From NCBI RefSeq assembly GCF_013836145.1, contig NZ_CP057483.1, forward strand, positions 682,001 to 746,000: a DNA stretch of 64,000 nt, given 5' to 3'. A program made the translations under genes and the position numbers. The DNA comes from Citrobacter sp. RHB25-C09. Its GTDB lineage: Bacteria; Pseudomonadota; Gammaproteobacteria; Enterobacterales; Enterobacteriaceae. The notes under the pieces were generated by a model. That model was not told the DNA's origin. It did not search any database and saw nothing but the letters and a program-made list of their open reading frames with translations. Below, piece after piece: positions 1-8,438 of the stretch (position 1 is the stretch's first letter; every line of letters starts with the position of its first letter).

Positions 1-1460
1 GCAACGATCAGTATTTCCGCTTTGTCACTCGCCTCAGTCGTGCGATGGACGTCAAAATCGGTGGCGGGACCCCGGATTTTGCGCCCGTACAGCAGGCGCT
101 GAATAACATGAGTAAAAAACTGGAGGAGATGAAAACGCTCTCCCCAGGTCCGATGGATCCTGAGGTTGCTGCTGAGGTGTTGGCGAAATGGCAGGATCTC
201 CTCGACAAAGGGGTCACGCCGCAGATGCAACTGGCACAGAACGGGTCGCTGACCGCGTGGACCGAGCAGGCGAATAATGTGACGCCAGCACTGAGCCGTG
301 CTTTTGGCGCGAGTGCCGAGCGGTTCAACAAAGCCGCAGGGGTGATGCTTGATCAAACCCGGGTCATGGTAGATGGCAAGACGTCGGTGATCCGCACGAT
401 GATTATCACTGCGGTGATTCTCGGGATTGCCCTTCTGATCTTTACCGATCGTTATCTGGTGGCAATGCTGGTGAAACCGTTGGCGCGGATCCGCCAGCAG
501 TTCAGCCAGATTGCCCTGGGCGATCTGAGTCAGCCTATCGACGATATTGGGCGTAACTGTGTAGGGCAACTGGTGCCATTACTGCGGGCAATGCAGGATA
601 GCCTGCGCGAAGCGGTGAGCGCGATTCGTACCGGCAGTGACAATATCTGGCAGGGGGCGACCGAGATTTCCAGCGGCAATAACGATTTGTCTTCGCGTAC
701 CGAGGAGCAAGCCGCTGCGCTGGAAGAAACCGCCGCCAGCATGGAACAGCTCACCGCAACGGTAAAACTGAACGCAGATAACGCGCGTCAGGCCAGTCAA
801 CTTACGGAAACCGCCTCCCGCACCGCCAGCAAGGGCGGCTCGCTGGTATCTGAAGTTGTCGACACCATGAACGGTATTTCCGCCAGCTCTAAGCAGATCG
901 CGGAAATCACCACCGTCATTAACAGCATTGCCTTCCAGACCAATATTCTCGCTTTGAACGCCGCCGTTGAAGCTGCGCGTGCAGGAGAGCAGGGGCGTGG
1001 GTTCGCCGTGGTGGCGGGTGAGGTGCGTAATCTGGCTAGCCGCAGCGCCAATGCCGCAAAAGAGATTGAAACGCTGATTGCCGAATCTGTTCGCCGTGTC
1101 GATCAGGGCGCGGTGCTGGTGAAAGATACCGGTTCGACCATGGAGGCGATTCTGCGAGGGGTTTCGGAAGTGGATACCATCATGAAACAAATCGCCTTTG
1201 CCTCTGAAGAACAGAGTAAAGGTATCTCGCAGGTCGGCGTGGCCATTACGCAGATGGATAGCGTTACGCAGCAAAACGCCGCGCTGGTGGAACAGGTTTC
1301 CGCCGCCGCTGTCGCCCTGGAGGGGCAGACTGAAGAGTTACAGCGCGCTGTACAGAAATTCCGTCTGTCGCAAAACGAAACGGTAGCGATGACACAGTCC
1401 TCTACCCCAACGGTTGAACGCCGCACGAAAGCCGCTTCCGAGGAGTGGGCAGCCTTCTGA
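1..1460 (+). CDS. methyl-accepting chemotaxis protein, 3' part (5' end outside window)
   Basis: The reading frame is open from the first complete codon at position 3, so this is the C-terminal ~486 residues of a longer chemoreceptor. The start of the window codes for the end of the periplasmic four-helix ligand-binding domain. A hydrophobic second transmembrane helix follows (MIITAVILGIALLIF, about bases 400-445), then a HAMP linker and the cytoplasmic signalling coiled coil. The conserved hairpin tip (FQTNILALNAAVEAARAGEQ) is intact at about 935-995. The protein ends in EEWAAF, which resembles the W-x-x-F pentapeptide tether for CheR/CheB in Tsr and Tar. Ligand specificity cannot be read because the sensor domain is truncated by the window. 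It lies just upstream of the hydrogenase-2 operon in the same direction, but hairpin and promoter space separate the two. Confidence 0.93.
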   Translation, partial: NDQYFRFVTRLSRAMDVKIGGGTPDFAPVQQALNNMSKKLEEMKTLSPGPMDPEVAAEVLAKWQDLLDKGVTPQMQLAQNGSLTAWTEQANNVTPALSRAFGASAERFNKAAGVMLDQTRVMVDGKTSVIRTMIITAVILGIALLIFTDRYLVAMLVKPLARIRQQFSQIALGDLSQPIDDIGRNCVGQLVPLLRAMQDSLREAVSAIRTGSDNIWQGATEISSGNNDLSSRTEEQAAALEETAASMEQLTATVKLNADNARQASQLTETASRTASKGGSLVSEVVDTMNGISASSKQIAEITTVINSIAFQTNILALNAAVEAARAGEQGRGFAVVAGEVRNLASRSANAAKEIETLIAESVRRVDQGAVLVKDTGSTMEAILRGVSEVDTIMKQIAFASEEQSKGISQVGVAITQMDSVTQQNAALVEQVSAAAVALEGQTEELQRAVQKFRLSQNETVAMTQSSTPTVERRTKAASEEWAAF

Positions 1461-1504
1461 TTGTTGAAAAAAGTGACAACCGTCGCTGACCTTCGCTGAA
1501 AAAG

Positions 1505-1530
1505 TCGCCGCATAATTTGTTATGCGGCGA
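1505..1530. terminator. perfect 11-bp hairpin after the chemoreceptor gene
   Basis: TCGCCGCATAA is followed by loop TTTG and the exact reverse complement, 45 nt after the chemoreceptor stop codon. On the plus strand only a short TTAAAAC follows. On the minus strand the hairpin is followed by ACTTTTTCAG, a better U-tract. It probably ends the chemoreceptor transcript and may work in both directions. Confidence 0.6.
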
Positions 1531-1795
1531 TTAAAACACAGCCGTGAAAAATCTGATTGTCCAGAGTCTGATAGCAGTGTTGGCGGGCTATCGACGCGAA
1601 AATTGATCCAACAGGGGGTTTACTTCGCTTTAAATACTTACACTACCAGCTCATCCCTTCGTTTTGTTATTTCCCCGCAGTATCATAAGTTGCATAACCA
1701 TAGACAAAGTGTGGTAAATGGCGCATTGATCGCAGTAACCATTGCGTGATTGATGCAAGATAAAAGCCAGGTCTTCGCAACGGAATAACTATAAA
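1531..1795 (+). promoter_or_regulatory. hyb operon upstream region
   Basis: This 265-bp AT-rich stretch separates the chemoreceptor hairpin from hybO and must hold the hyb promoter. Two TTGAT motifs, at 1726 (TTGATCGCAGTAAC) and 1750 (TTGATGCAAGATAA), resemble one conserved half of an FNR site with a degenerate second half. That would suit anaerobic control, but the match is weak. No convincing gene is seen here. Confidence 0.3.
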
Positions 1796-2914
1796 ATGAC
1801 TGGAGAAAATACCCTCATTAATTCTCACGGCGTAAATCGTCGTGATTTCATGAAGCTTTGTGCCGCACTAGCCGCCACCATGGGGCTCAGTAGCAAAGCC
1901 GCTGCAGAAATGGCTGAGTCGGTATCCCGTCCGCAGCGCCCACCCGTAATCTGGATTGGCGCTCAGGAGTGTACGGGCTGTACCGAATCTCTCCTTCGTG
2001 CGACCCACCCTACGGTAGAAAACCTCGTTCTGGATACCATCTCTCTGGAATATCATGAGGTTCTTTCCGCCGCCTTCGGCCATCAGGTTGAAGAGAACAA
2101 ACACAACGCGCTTGAGAAGTACAAAGGGCAGTATGTGTTGGTTGTCGATGGGTCTATTCCTTTAAAAGATAATGGTATTTACTGCATGGTTGCCGGTGAG
2201 CCGATTGTGGATCACATCCGCAAAGCGGCGGAAGGCGCGGCGGCAATTATCGCTATCGGCTCGTGCTCTGCATGGGGTGGCGTTGCGGCGGCGGGTGTTA
2301 ACCCGACTGGCGCCGTCGGCCTGCAGGAAGTCCTGCCGGGTAAAACCGTTATCAACATTCCAGGCTGCCCGCCGAACCCGCATAACTTCCTGGCGACGGT
2401 CGCGCATATCATCACCTACGGCAAGCCGCCGAAGCTGGATGCGAAAAATCGTCCTACCTTCGCCTATGGCCGCCTGATCCACGAACATTGTGAACGTCGT
2501 CCGCACTTTGATGCGGGTCGCTTCGCGAAAGAGTATGGCGATGACGGTCACCGTGAGGGCTGGTGCCTCTATCATCTCGGCTGTAAAGGTCCGGAAACCT
2601 ACGGTAACTGCTCCACGCTGCAATTCTGTGACGTTGGCGGCGTGTGGCCGGTGGCGATCGGTCACCCTTGCTACGGCTGTAACGAAGAGGGTGTTGGCTT
2701 CCATAAGGGCATTCATCAGCTCGCTCATGTGGAAAACCAGACGCCACGCTCCGAAAAACCTGATGTTGCGATGAAAGAAGGCGGTAATGTTTCCGCTGGC
2801 GCAATCGGGTTGCTGGGCGGCGTTGTCGGTCTGGTTGCCGGCGTCAGCGTGATGGCAGTACGTGAACTGGGGCGTCAGCAGAAGAAAGATAACGCTGACT
2901 CACGGGGAGAATAA
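1796..2914 (+). CDS. hybO: hydrogenase-2 small subunit HybO
   Basis: Electron-transferring small subunit of the membrane-bound, periplasm-facing uptake [NiFe] hydrogenase-2. The 372 residues equal the E. coli length. A Tat signal with twin arginine (NRRDFMK, R15-R16) and a hydrophobic stretch ending near AAA at ~37 export the folded heterodimer together with HybC. Cluster ligands begin with ECTGC (C59, C62) and continue with GSCSAWGG, PGCPPNP and a C-terminal Cys/His-rich region (HEHCERR, GCKGPETYGNC, GHPCYGCNE) for the proximal, medial and distal Fe-S clusters. A C-terminal hydrophobic helix (about residues 330-355) anchors it in the inner membrane. It is the first gene of hybOABCDEFG, and hybA follows after 2 nt. 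Confidence 0.97.
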   Translation: MTGENTLINSHGVNRRDFMKLCAALAATMGLSSKAAAEMAESVSRPQRPPVIWIGAQECTGCTESLLRATHPTVENLVLDTISLEYHEVLSAAFGHQVEENKHNALEKYKGQYVLVVDGSIPLKDNGIYCMVAGEPIVDHIRKAAEGAAAIIAIGSCSAWGGVAAAGVNPTGAVGLQEVLPGKTVINIPGCPPNPHNFLATVAHIITYGKPPKLDAKNRPTFAYGRLIHEHCERRPHFDAGRFAKEYGDDGHREGWCLYHLGCKGPETYGNCSTLQFCDVGGVWPVAIGHPCYGCNEEGVGFHKGIHQLAHVENQTPRSEKPDVAMKEGGNVSAGAIGLLGGVVGLVAGVSVMAVRELGRQQKKDNADSRGE

Positions 2915-2916
2915 CC

Positions 2917-3903
2917 GTGAACAGACGTAACTTTATTAAGGCAGCCTCCGGTGGGGCATTGCTGCTAGGCGCCGCGCCGTCTATCAGCCATGCGGCTGCA
3001 GAAAACCGCCCACCCATTCCAGGATCGCTTGGAATGTTGTATGACTCGACGCTGTGCGTAGGCTGTCAGGCCTGTGTGACTAAGTGTCAGGACATCAACT
3101 TCCCTGAGCGTAATCCACAAGGCGAACAGACCTGGTCGAACAACGACAAGCTGTCACCCTATACCAACAACATCATTCAGGTGTGGCGTAGCGGCACGGG
3201 TGTCAACAAAGACCAGCAGGAGAATGGCTATGCATACATTAAGAAACAATGTATGCACTGCGTCGATCCTAACTGTGTCTCCGTTTGCCCGGTTTCCGCG
3301 CTGAAAAAAGACCCGAAAACCGGCATCGTCCACTACGACAAAGACGTTTGTACTGGCTGCCGCTACTGCATGGTCGCCTGTCCTTACAACGTGCCAAAGT
3401 ACGACTACAACAACCCGTTCGGTGCGCTTCACAAATGTGAACTGTGTAACCAGAAAGGCGTTGAGCGTCTCGACAAAGGCGGTCTGCCTGGCTGCGTCGA
3501 AGTGTGTCCTGCCGGCGCGGTCATTTTTGGTACCCGCGAAGAGCTGATGGCCGAGGCGCAAAAGCGTCTGGCGCTGAAGCCCGGCAGCGAATACCACTAC
3601 CCGCGTCAGACCGTGAAAGCGGGCGACACCTACGTGCACACCGTGCCGAAGTACTATCCGCACCTTTACGGTGAGAAAGAGGGCGGCGGAACTCAGGTGC
3701 TGGTGCTAACCGGTGTTCCTTATGAAGATCTGGATCTGCCGAAGCTGGATGATCTCTCAACCGGCGCGCGTTCCGAACATGTTCAACACACCCTGTATAA
3801 AGGCATGATGCTACCACTGGCCGTGCTGGCGGGCTTGACCGTGCTGGTTCGTCGTAACACTAAAAACGACCATCACGACGGAGGAGACGATCATGAGTCA
3901 TGA
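2917..3903 (+). CDS. hybA: hydrogenase-2 ferredoxin-type subunit HybA
   Basis: Periplasmic four-cluster iron-sulfur protein that carries electrons between HybOC and the membrane subunit HybB and the quinone pool. It starts with GTG at 2917, two bases after the hybO stop, giving 328 residues as in E. coli. The N-terminus has a Tat signal (NRRNFIKAASGG) with AxA near residue 27. Four ferredoxin-like Cys groups follow: CVGCQACVTKC, CMHCVDPNCVSVCP, CTGCRYCMVACPY and CELCNQKG with CVEVCP. A single C-terminal membrane helix (MMLPLAVLAGLTVLV, ~295-310) anchors it. The last 11 bases overlap hybB, consistent with translational coupling. Confidence 0.97.
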   Translation: MNRRNFIKAASGGALLLGAAPSISHAAAENRPPIPGSLGMLYDSTLCVGCQACVTKCQDINFPERNPQGEQTWSNNDKLSPYTNNIIQVWRSGTGVNKDQQENGYAYIKKQCMHCVDPNCVSVCPVSALKKDPKTGIVHYDKDVCTGCRYCMVACPYNVPKYDYNNPFGALHKCELCNQKGVERLDKGGLPGCVEVCPAGAVIFGTREELMAEAQKRLALKPGSEYHYPRQTVKAGDTYVHTVPKYYPHLYGEKEGGGTQVLVLTGVPYEDLDLPKLDDLSTGARSEHVQHTLYKGMMLPLAVLAGLTVLVRRNTKNDHHDGGDDHES

Positions 3904-5071
3904 TCCTAAACCGCTGGGCGGCAAAATACTGAGTAAACCGGTCATTATTTTCGGGCCGTTAATCGTTCTGTGTATGCTCCTGATCGTGAAGCGTCTGGTG
4001 TTCGGACTGGGTTCCGTCTCCGACCTGAACGGGGGGTTCCCCTGGGGCGTCTGGATCGCCTTCGACCTGTTAATCGGCACCGGCTTCGCCTGTGGCGGTT
4101 GGGCGCTGGCGTGGGCGGTCTATGTCTTTAACCGAGGCCAATACCATCCGCTGGTGCGTCCGGCACTGCTGGCAAGCCTGTTTGGTTACTCTCTGGGTGG
4201 CCTGTCGATCACCATTGACGTGGGTCGTTACTGGAACCTGCCGTACTTCTACATCCCGGGACACTTCAACGTGAACTCGGTGCTGTTCGAGACGGCGGTC
4301 TGTATGACGATCTACATCGGGGTGATGGCGCTGGAGTTTGCCCCTGCGCTGTTTGAACGCCTGGGCTGGAAGTTGTCGCTGAAGCGTCTGAACAAGGTGA
4401 TGTTCTTCATCATCGCGCTCGGTGCACTGCTGCCGACGATGCACCAGTCCTCAATGGGGTCGCTGATGATCTCCGCGGGCTACAAGGTGCATCCGCTGTG
4501 GCAAAGCTATGAAATGCTGCCGCTCTTCTCGGTACTGACCGCGTTTATCATGGGCTTCTCGATCGTTATCTTCGAAGGTTCACTGGTTCAGGCGGGTCTG
4601 AAGGGGAATGGTCCAGATGAGAAGAGTCTGTTCGTTAAACTGACGAACACCATCAGTGTGCTGCTGGCGATCTTCGTCGTCCTGCGCTTTGGTGAGCTGA
4701 TCTACCGCGACAAGCTGTCGTATGCGTTCGCGGGAGATTTCTACTCTGCCATGTTCTGGGTTGAAGTCGTGCTGATGGTCTTCCCGCTGGTCGTGCTGCG
4801 CGTCGCGAAATGGCGTAATGACTCACGCATGCTGTACCTGTCTGCGCTGAGTACGCTGCTGGGTTGTGCGGCATGGCGTCTGTCCTATTCGCTGGTGGCG
4901 TTCAATCCTGGCGGCGGCTATGACTACTTCCCGACCTGGGAAGAACTGTTGATTTCTATTGGTTTTGTGGCTATTGAGATTTGCGCATATATCGTACTCA
5001 TTCGTCTACTGCCGATACTTCCTCCTTTAAAACAAAACGATCACAATCGTCATGAGGCGAGCAAAGCATGA
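3893..5071 (+). CDS. hybB: hydrogenase-2 integral membrane subunit HybB
   Basis: Polytopic quinone-reactive subunit of hydrogenase-2, NrfD/PsrC family, 392 residues as in E. coli. Around ten hydrophobic segments are visible, beginning with PVIIFGPLIVLCMLLIV (~16-32) and ending with a helix near residue 365. It has no haem or Fe-S motif, as expected for this family. It links HybOC/HybA to the quinone pool and has been linked to proton-coupled hydrogen production. The start ATG at 3893 lies inside the end of hybA, and the stop overlaps the hybC start (ATGA). Confidence 0.96.
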   Translation: MSHDPKPLGGKILSKPVIIFGPLIVLCMLLIVKRLVFGLGSVSDLNGGFPWGVWIAFDLLIGTGFACGGWALAWAVYVFNRGQYHPLVRPALLASLFGYSLGGLSITIDVGRYWNLPYFYIPGHFNVNSVLFETAVCMTIYIGVMALEFAPALFERLGWKLSLKRLNKVMFFIIALGALLPTMHQSSMGSLMISAGYKVHPLWQSYEMLPLFSVLTAFIMGFSIVIFEGSLVQAGLKGNGPDEKSLFVKLTNTISVLLAIFVVLRFGELIYRDKLSYAFAGDFYSAMFWVEVVLMVFPLVVLRVAKWRNDSRMLYLSALSTLLGCAAWRLSYSLVAFNPGGGYDYFPTWEELLISIGFVAIEICAYIVLIRLLPILPPLKQNDHNRHEASKA

Positions 5072-6771
5072 GCCAGAGAATAACTATTGATCCGGTAACC
5101 CGTATTGAAGGGCATTTACGCATCGATTGCGAAATCGAAAATGGCGTCGTATCTAAAGCATGGGCTTCCGGTACCATGTGGCGCGGTATGGAAGAGATCG
5201 TGAAGAACCGCGATCCTCGCGATGCGTGGATGATTGTGCAACGTATTTGCGGCGTTTGTACCACAACTCACGCAATTTCTTCCGTTCGTGCGGCAGAAAG
5301 CGCGCTGAACATCGACGTTCCGGTTAACGCCCAGTACATCCGTAACATTATTCTGTCGGCGCATACCACGCATGACCACATCGTTCACTTCTACCAGCTT
5401 TCTGCGCTGGACTGGGTGGACATTACCTCTGCGCTGAATGCCGATCCGGCGAAAGCGTCTGCGTTGTTGAACGGCGTGTCGAGCTGGCACCTGAACAGCA
5501 CCGAAGAGTTCACCAAAGTACAGAAGAAGATCAAAGACCTGGTCGCCAGCGGTCAGTTGGGGATTTTCGCCAATGGCTACTGGGGCCACCCGGCGATGAA
5601 ACTGCCGCCGGAAGTGAACCTGATCGCCGTTGCCCACTATTTGCAGGCACTGGAATGCCAGCGTGACGCCAACCGTGTGGTGGCGCTGCTGGGCGGTAAA
5701 ACGCCGCATATTCAGAACCTGGCGGTGGGTGGCGTTGCTAACCCTATCAACCTCGACGGCCTGGGCGTACTGAACCTTGAGCGCCTGATGTACATCAAGT
5801 CCTTCATCGACAAGTTGAGCGACTTTGTTGAGCAGGTTTACAAGGTGGATACGGCGGTGATCGCGGCGTTCTATCCAGAATGGCTGGAGCGCGGCAAAGG
5901 TGCGGTGAACTATCTGGCCGCGCCGGAATTCCCGACCGACGGTAAAAACGGCAGCTTCCTGTTCCCGGGCGGCTATATCGAAAATGCGGATCTGGCCAGC
6001 TATCGCCCGATCACCTCGCATTCTGACGAATACCTGATTAAAGGCATTCAGGAAAGCGCGAAGCACGCCTGGTATAAAGATGAAGCGCCTCAGGCACCGT
6101 GGGAAGGCACCACTATCCCGGAATATGATGGATGGTCAGACGACGGCAAATACTCGTGGGTTAAAGCCCCGACCTTCTACGGTAAAACGGTAGAAGTCGG
6201 CCCGCTGGCGAACATGCTGGTGAAACTGGCTTCCGGACGTGAGTCCACCAGGGCGAAGCTGAATGAAATCATTGCTATTTACCAGAAGCTGACCGGCAAA
6301 ACCATTGAAGTGGCGCAATTGCACTCTACGCTGGGCCGCATCGTGGGTCGTACGGTTCACTGCTGCGAACTGCAGGGTATTTTGCAGAACCAGTACAACG
6401 CCTTGATCGCCAATATTGGTAAGGGCGACCATACCACCTTCGTTAAGCCGAATATCCCGGCAACGGGCGAATTCAAGGGCGTAGGCTTCCTTGAGGCGCC
6501 GCGCGGTATGCTCTCTCACTGGATGGTGATCAAAGACGGAATTATCAGTAACTATCAGGCGGTTGTACCGTCCACATGGAACTCCGGTCCACGTAACTTT
6601 AATGACGAAGTTGGCCCTTACGAGCAGTCGCTGGTGGGTACGCCAATTGCCGATCCGGAAAAACCGTTGGAAGTGGTACGTACTATTCACTCTTTCGATC
6701 CTTGTATGGCGTGTGCGGTGCACGTGGTAGACGCTGACGGGAATGAAGTGGTATCAGTGAAGGTTCTGTAA
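5068..6771 (+). CDS. hybC: hydrogenase-2 large (catalytic NiFe) subunit HybC
   Basis: Catalytic subunit holding the Ni-Fe(CN)2CO centre. All four nickel-binding cysteines are present: the N-terminal pair in RICGVC (C61, C64) and the C-terminal pair in DPCMAC (C546, C549). The 567-residue precursor ends with 15 residues after H552 (VVDADG...). These are expected to be cut off by HybD once nickel is inserted. It has no signal peptide of its own and is exported with HybO through Tat. The start overlaps the hybB stop by 4 nt, and the stop TAA shares its last base with the hybD ATG. Confidence 0.98.
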   Translation: MSQRITIDPVTRIEGHLRIDCEIENGVVSKAWASGTMWRGMEEIVKNRDPRDAWMIVQRICGVCTTTHAISSVRAAESALNIDVPVNAQYIRNIILSAHTTHDHIVHFYQLSALDWVDITSALNADPAKASALLNGVSSWHLNSTEEFTKVQKKIKDLVASGQLGIFANGYWGHPAMKLPPEVNLIAVAHYLQALECQRDANRVVALLGGKTPHIQNLAVGGVANPINLDGLGVLNLERLMYIKSFIDKLSDFVEQVYKVDTAVIAAFYPEWLERGKGAVNYLAAPEFPTDGKNGSFLFPGGYIENADLASYRPITSHSDEYLIKGIQESAKHAWYKDEAPQAPWEGTTIPEYDGWSDDGKYSWVKAPTFYGKTVEVGPLANMLVKLASGRESTRAKLNEIIAIYQKLTGKTIEVAQLHSTLGRIVGRTVHCCELQGILQNQYNALIANIGKGDHTTFVKPNIPATGEFKGVGFLEAPRGMLSHWMVIKDGIISNYQAVVPSTWNSGPRNFNDEVGPYEQSLVGTPIADPEKPLEVVRTIHSFDPCMACAVHVVDADGNEVVSVKVL

Positions 6772-7265
6772 TGCGGATTTTAGTCTTAGGGGTCGGCAAT
6801 ATTTTGCTGACCGATGAAGCCATCGGCGTTCGTATCGTTGAAGCATTAGCACAGCGATACGCATTACCGGATTTCGTTGAAATCCTGGATGGCGGAACGG
6901 CGGGAATGGAGCTTCTTGGCGACATGGCGGACCGGGATCACTTGATCATCGCGGATGCCATTGTCTCAAGAAAAAACGCGCCGGGAACGATCATGGTCTT
7001 GCGCGATGATGAGGTTCCGGCACTGTTTACCAACAAAATCTCTCCGCATCAGCTTGGTCTGGCCGACGTTCTGTCGGCCCTGCGCTTCACCGGTGAGTTC
7101 CCGAAAAAATTGACGCTTGTGGGCGTCATTCCGGAATCACTGGAGCCGAATATCGGTTTAACGCCGACGGTAGAAGCGATGATTGAACCTGCGCTTGAGC
7201 AGGTTCTGGCCGCGCTGCGCGAATCGGGTGTGGAAGCCATTCCTCGGGAGGCGGCACATGTCTGA
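6771..7265 (+). CDS. hybD: hydrogenase-2 maturation endopeptidase HybD
   Basis: Nickel-dependent checkpoint protease that removes the C-terminal tail of pre-HybC. It has 164 residues, as in E. coli. The HycI/HybD-type metal ligands are all present: E16 (in LLTDEAIG), D62 (in IIADAIV) and H93 (in KISPHQLG). The N-terminal VLGVGNILL loop is typical of the family. The first base of its ATG is the last base of the hybC stop codon, so translation is tightly coupled to its substrate. The 3' end overlaps hybE by 8 nt. Confidence 0.97.
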   Translation: MRILVLGVGNILLTDEAIGVRIVEALAQRYALPDFVEILDGGTAGMELLGDMADRDHLIIADAIVSRKNAPGTIMVLRDDEVPALFTNKISPHQLGLADVLSALRFTGEFPKKLTLVGVIPESLEPNIGLTPTVEAMIEPALEQVLAALRESGVEAIPREAAHV

Positions 7266-7746
7266 AGAGATTCCAGGATTCCCGGTGGCCCCGAGGGCGG
7301 AAGTCCAGACCGCGTTTGAAGCTATTGCTCAGCGTTCGATGCACGATCTTTCGTTCCTGCATCCTTCAATGCCCGTGTATGTCTCTGACTTCACGCTGTT
7401 TGAAGGGCAGTGGACGGCAAGTGTGATCACCCCATGGATGCTGAGCGCACTGATTTTCCCAGGTCCGGATCAGCTCTGGCCGTTGCGCAAGGTCAGCGAA
7501 AAGCTCGGATTGCGTCTGCCCTATGGTGAAATGACGTTTACCGTTGGCGAACTGGATGGGGTATCACAATATCTCTCTTGCTCGCTGATGTCCCCGCTCA
7601 ATCACAGCCTGTCGGCGGAAGAAGGAGTACGACTGGCGGACGACTGCGCACGTATGCTGCTCTCGCTGCCGGTCAGCAATCCTGACGCTCCGCAGACCAG
7701 TCGCCGGGCGTTGCTGTTTGGGCGTCGGAGCAGTGAACATGCATGA
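7258..7746 (+). CDS. hybE: hydrogenase-2 Tat proofreading chaperone HybE
   Basis: Cytoplasmic chaperone that binds the HybO Tat signal and holds back export until the HybOC dimer is mature. The frame is open further upstream, but the ATG at 7258 (MSEEIPGFPV) follows TCGGGAGG at a proper distance. It gives 162 residues, the length of E. coli HybE. The highly conserved core (SFLHPSMPVYVSDFTLFEG and the GPDQLWPLRKVSEKLG region) is intact. It overlaps hybD by 8 nt and hybF by 8 nt. Confidence 0.95.
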   Translation: MSEEIPGFPVAPRAEVQTAFEAIAQRSMHDLSFLHPSMPVYVSDFTLFEGQWTASVITPWMLSALIFPGPDQLWPLRKVSEKLGLRLPYGEMTFTVGELDGVSQYLSCSLMSPLNHSLSAEEGVRLADDCARMLLSLPVSNPDAPQTSRRALLFGRRSSEHA

Positions 7747-8080
7747 GCTGTCGCTTTGCCAGAGCGCGGTTGAAATCATTCAACAGCAGGCTGAGCAGCA
7801 TAGTGTTAAGCGCGTCACCGGCGTCTGGCTGGAGATTGGCGCGCTTTCCTGCGTTGAAGAGAGCGCAGTACGCTTTAGTTTTGACATTGTTTGCCAGGGG
7901 ACGGTCGCGCAGGATTGTGAGTTGCATATCGTCTATAAACCGGCTCAGGCGTGGTGTTGGGATTGCAGCCAGGTGGTTGAAATTTCTCAACATGATTCGC
8001 AGTGTCCGCGCTGTCAGGGCGATCGTTTGCGGATTGAAACCGGCGATTCGCTGAAAGTGAAAAGTATTGAAGTTGAATAA
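7739..8080 (+). CDS. hybF: hydrogenase nickel-insertion accessory protein HybF
   Basis: HypA-family metallochaperone that delivers nickel to the hydrogenase large subunit with HypB. The ATG at 7739 gives MHELSLC, where the N-terminal Met-His pair is the family's nickel ligand; an upstream ATG would bury it. The protein has 113 residues as in E. coli. The structural zinc site is present as C73-x2-C76 and C89-x2-C92. It overlaps hybE by 8 nt. Confidence 0.96.
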   Translation: MHELSLCQSAVEIIQQQAEQHSVKRVTGVWLEIGALSCVEESAVRFSFDIVCQGTVAQDCELHIVYKPAQAWCWDCSQVVEISQHDSQCPRCQGDRLRIETGDSLKVKSIEVE

Positions 8081-8098
8081 ACCTCTGGGTGGTTAATT

Positions 8099-8347
8099 AT
8101 GTGTATTGGCGTTCCGGGTCAGGTTCTGGCGGTGGGTGAAGATATTCACCAGCTTGCGCAGGTTGAAGTTTGTGGCATTAAACGTGATGTCAATATTGCC
8201 CTGATTTGCGAAGGTAACCCAGCCGAGCTTGTCGGGCAGTGGGTGCTGGTGCACGTGGGGTTTGCTATGAGCATCATTGATGAGGATGAAGCCCAGGCCA
8301 CGCTAGACGCGCTGCGCCGTATGGATTACGACGTGACCAGCGCGTGA
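8099..8347 (+). CDS. hybG: hydrogenase maturation chaperone HybG (HypC family)
   Basis: An 82-residue HypC-type chaperone that works with HypD in assembling the Fe(CN)2CO unit and transfers it to pre-HybC. The essential N-terminal cysteine follows the initiator Met (MCIGVPGQVL). The family motif GxWVLVHVGFAxS appears as GQWVLVHVGFAMSIID. It is the last gene of hyb, and a REP element follows 14 nt downstream. The other hyp genes needed for maturation are not in this window. Confidence 0.96.
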   Translation: MCIGVPGQVLAVGEDIHQLAQVEVCGIKRDVNIALICEGNPAELVGQWVLVHVGFAMSIIDEDEAQATLDALRRMDYDVTSA

Positions 8348-8360
8348 ATTAGATTGTTTT

Positions 8361-8438
8361 CGCCCGTAGGCCTGATAAGCATAGCGCCATCAGGCGTTGT
8401 GACGCCGGATGGCGGCGCCAACGCCTTATCCGGCCTAC
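8361..8438. repeat. REP/BIME element
   Basis: Two facing REP-type units (GTAGGCCTGATAAGC with GCCATCAGGC, then GCCGGATGGCGGCG with CCTTATCCGGCCTAC) lie between the convergent hybG and yghU genes. The GTAGGCCGGAT-type terminus runs into the last codons of yghU, so the yghU stop codon is part of the repeat. Confidence 0.85.

Noticed and set aside
1522..1749. 75-codon open frame between the chemoreceptor and hybO
   Set aside because: It starts inside the right arm of a perfect hairpin, has no Shine-Dalgarno and no protein-like character; this is promoter DNA.
5116..6066. 316-codon open frame antisense to hybC
   Set aside because: Shadow of a highly constrained coding region; its His/Arg/Val-rich content is typical of antisense frames.
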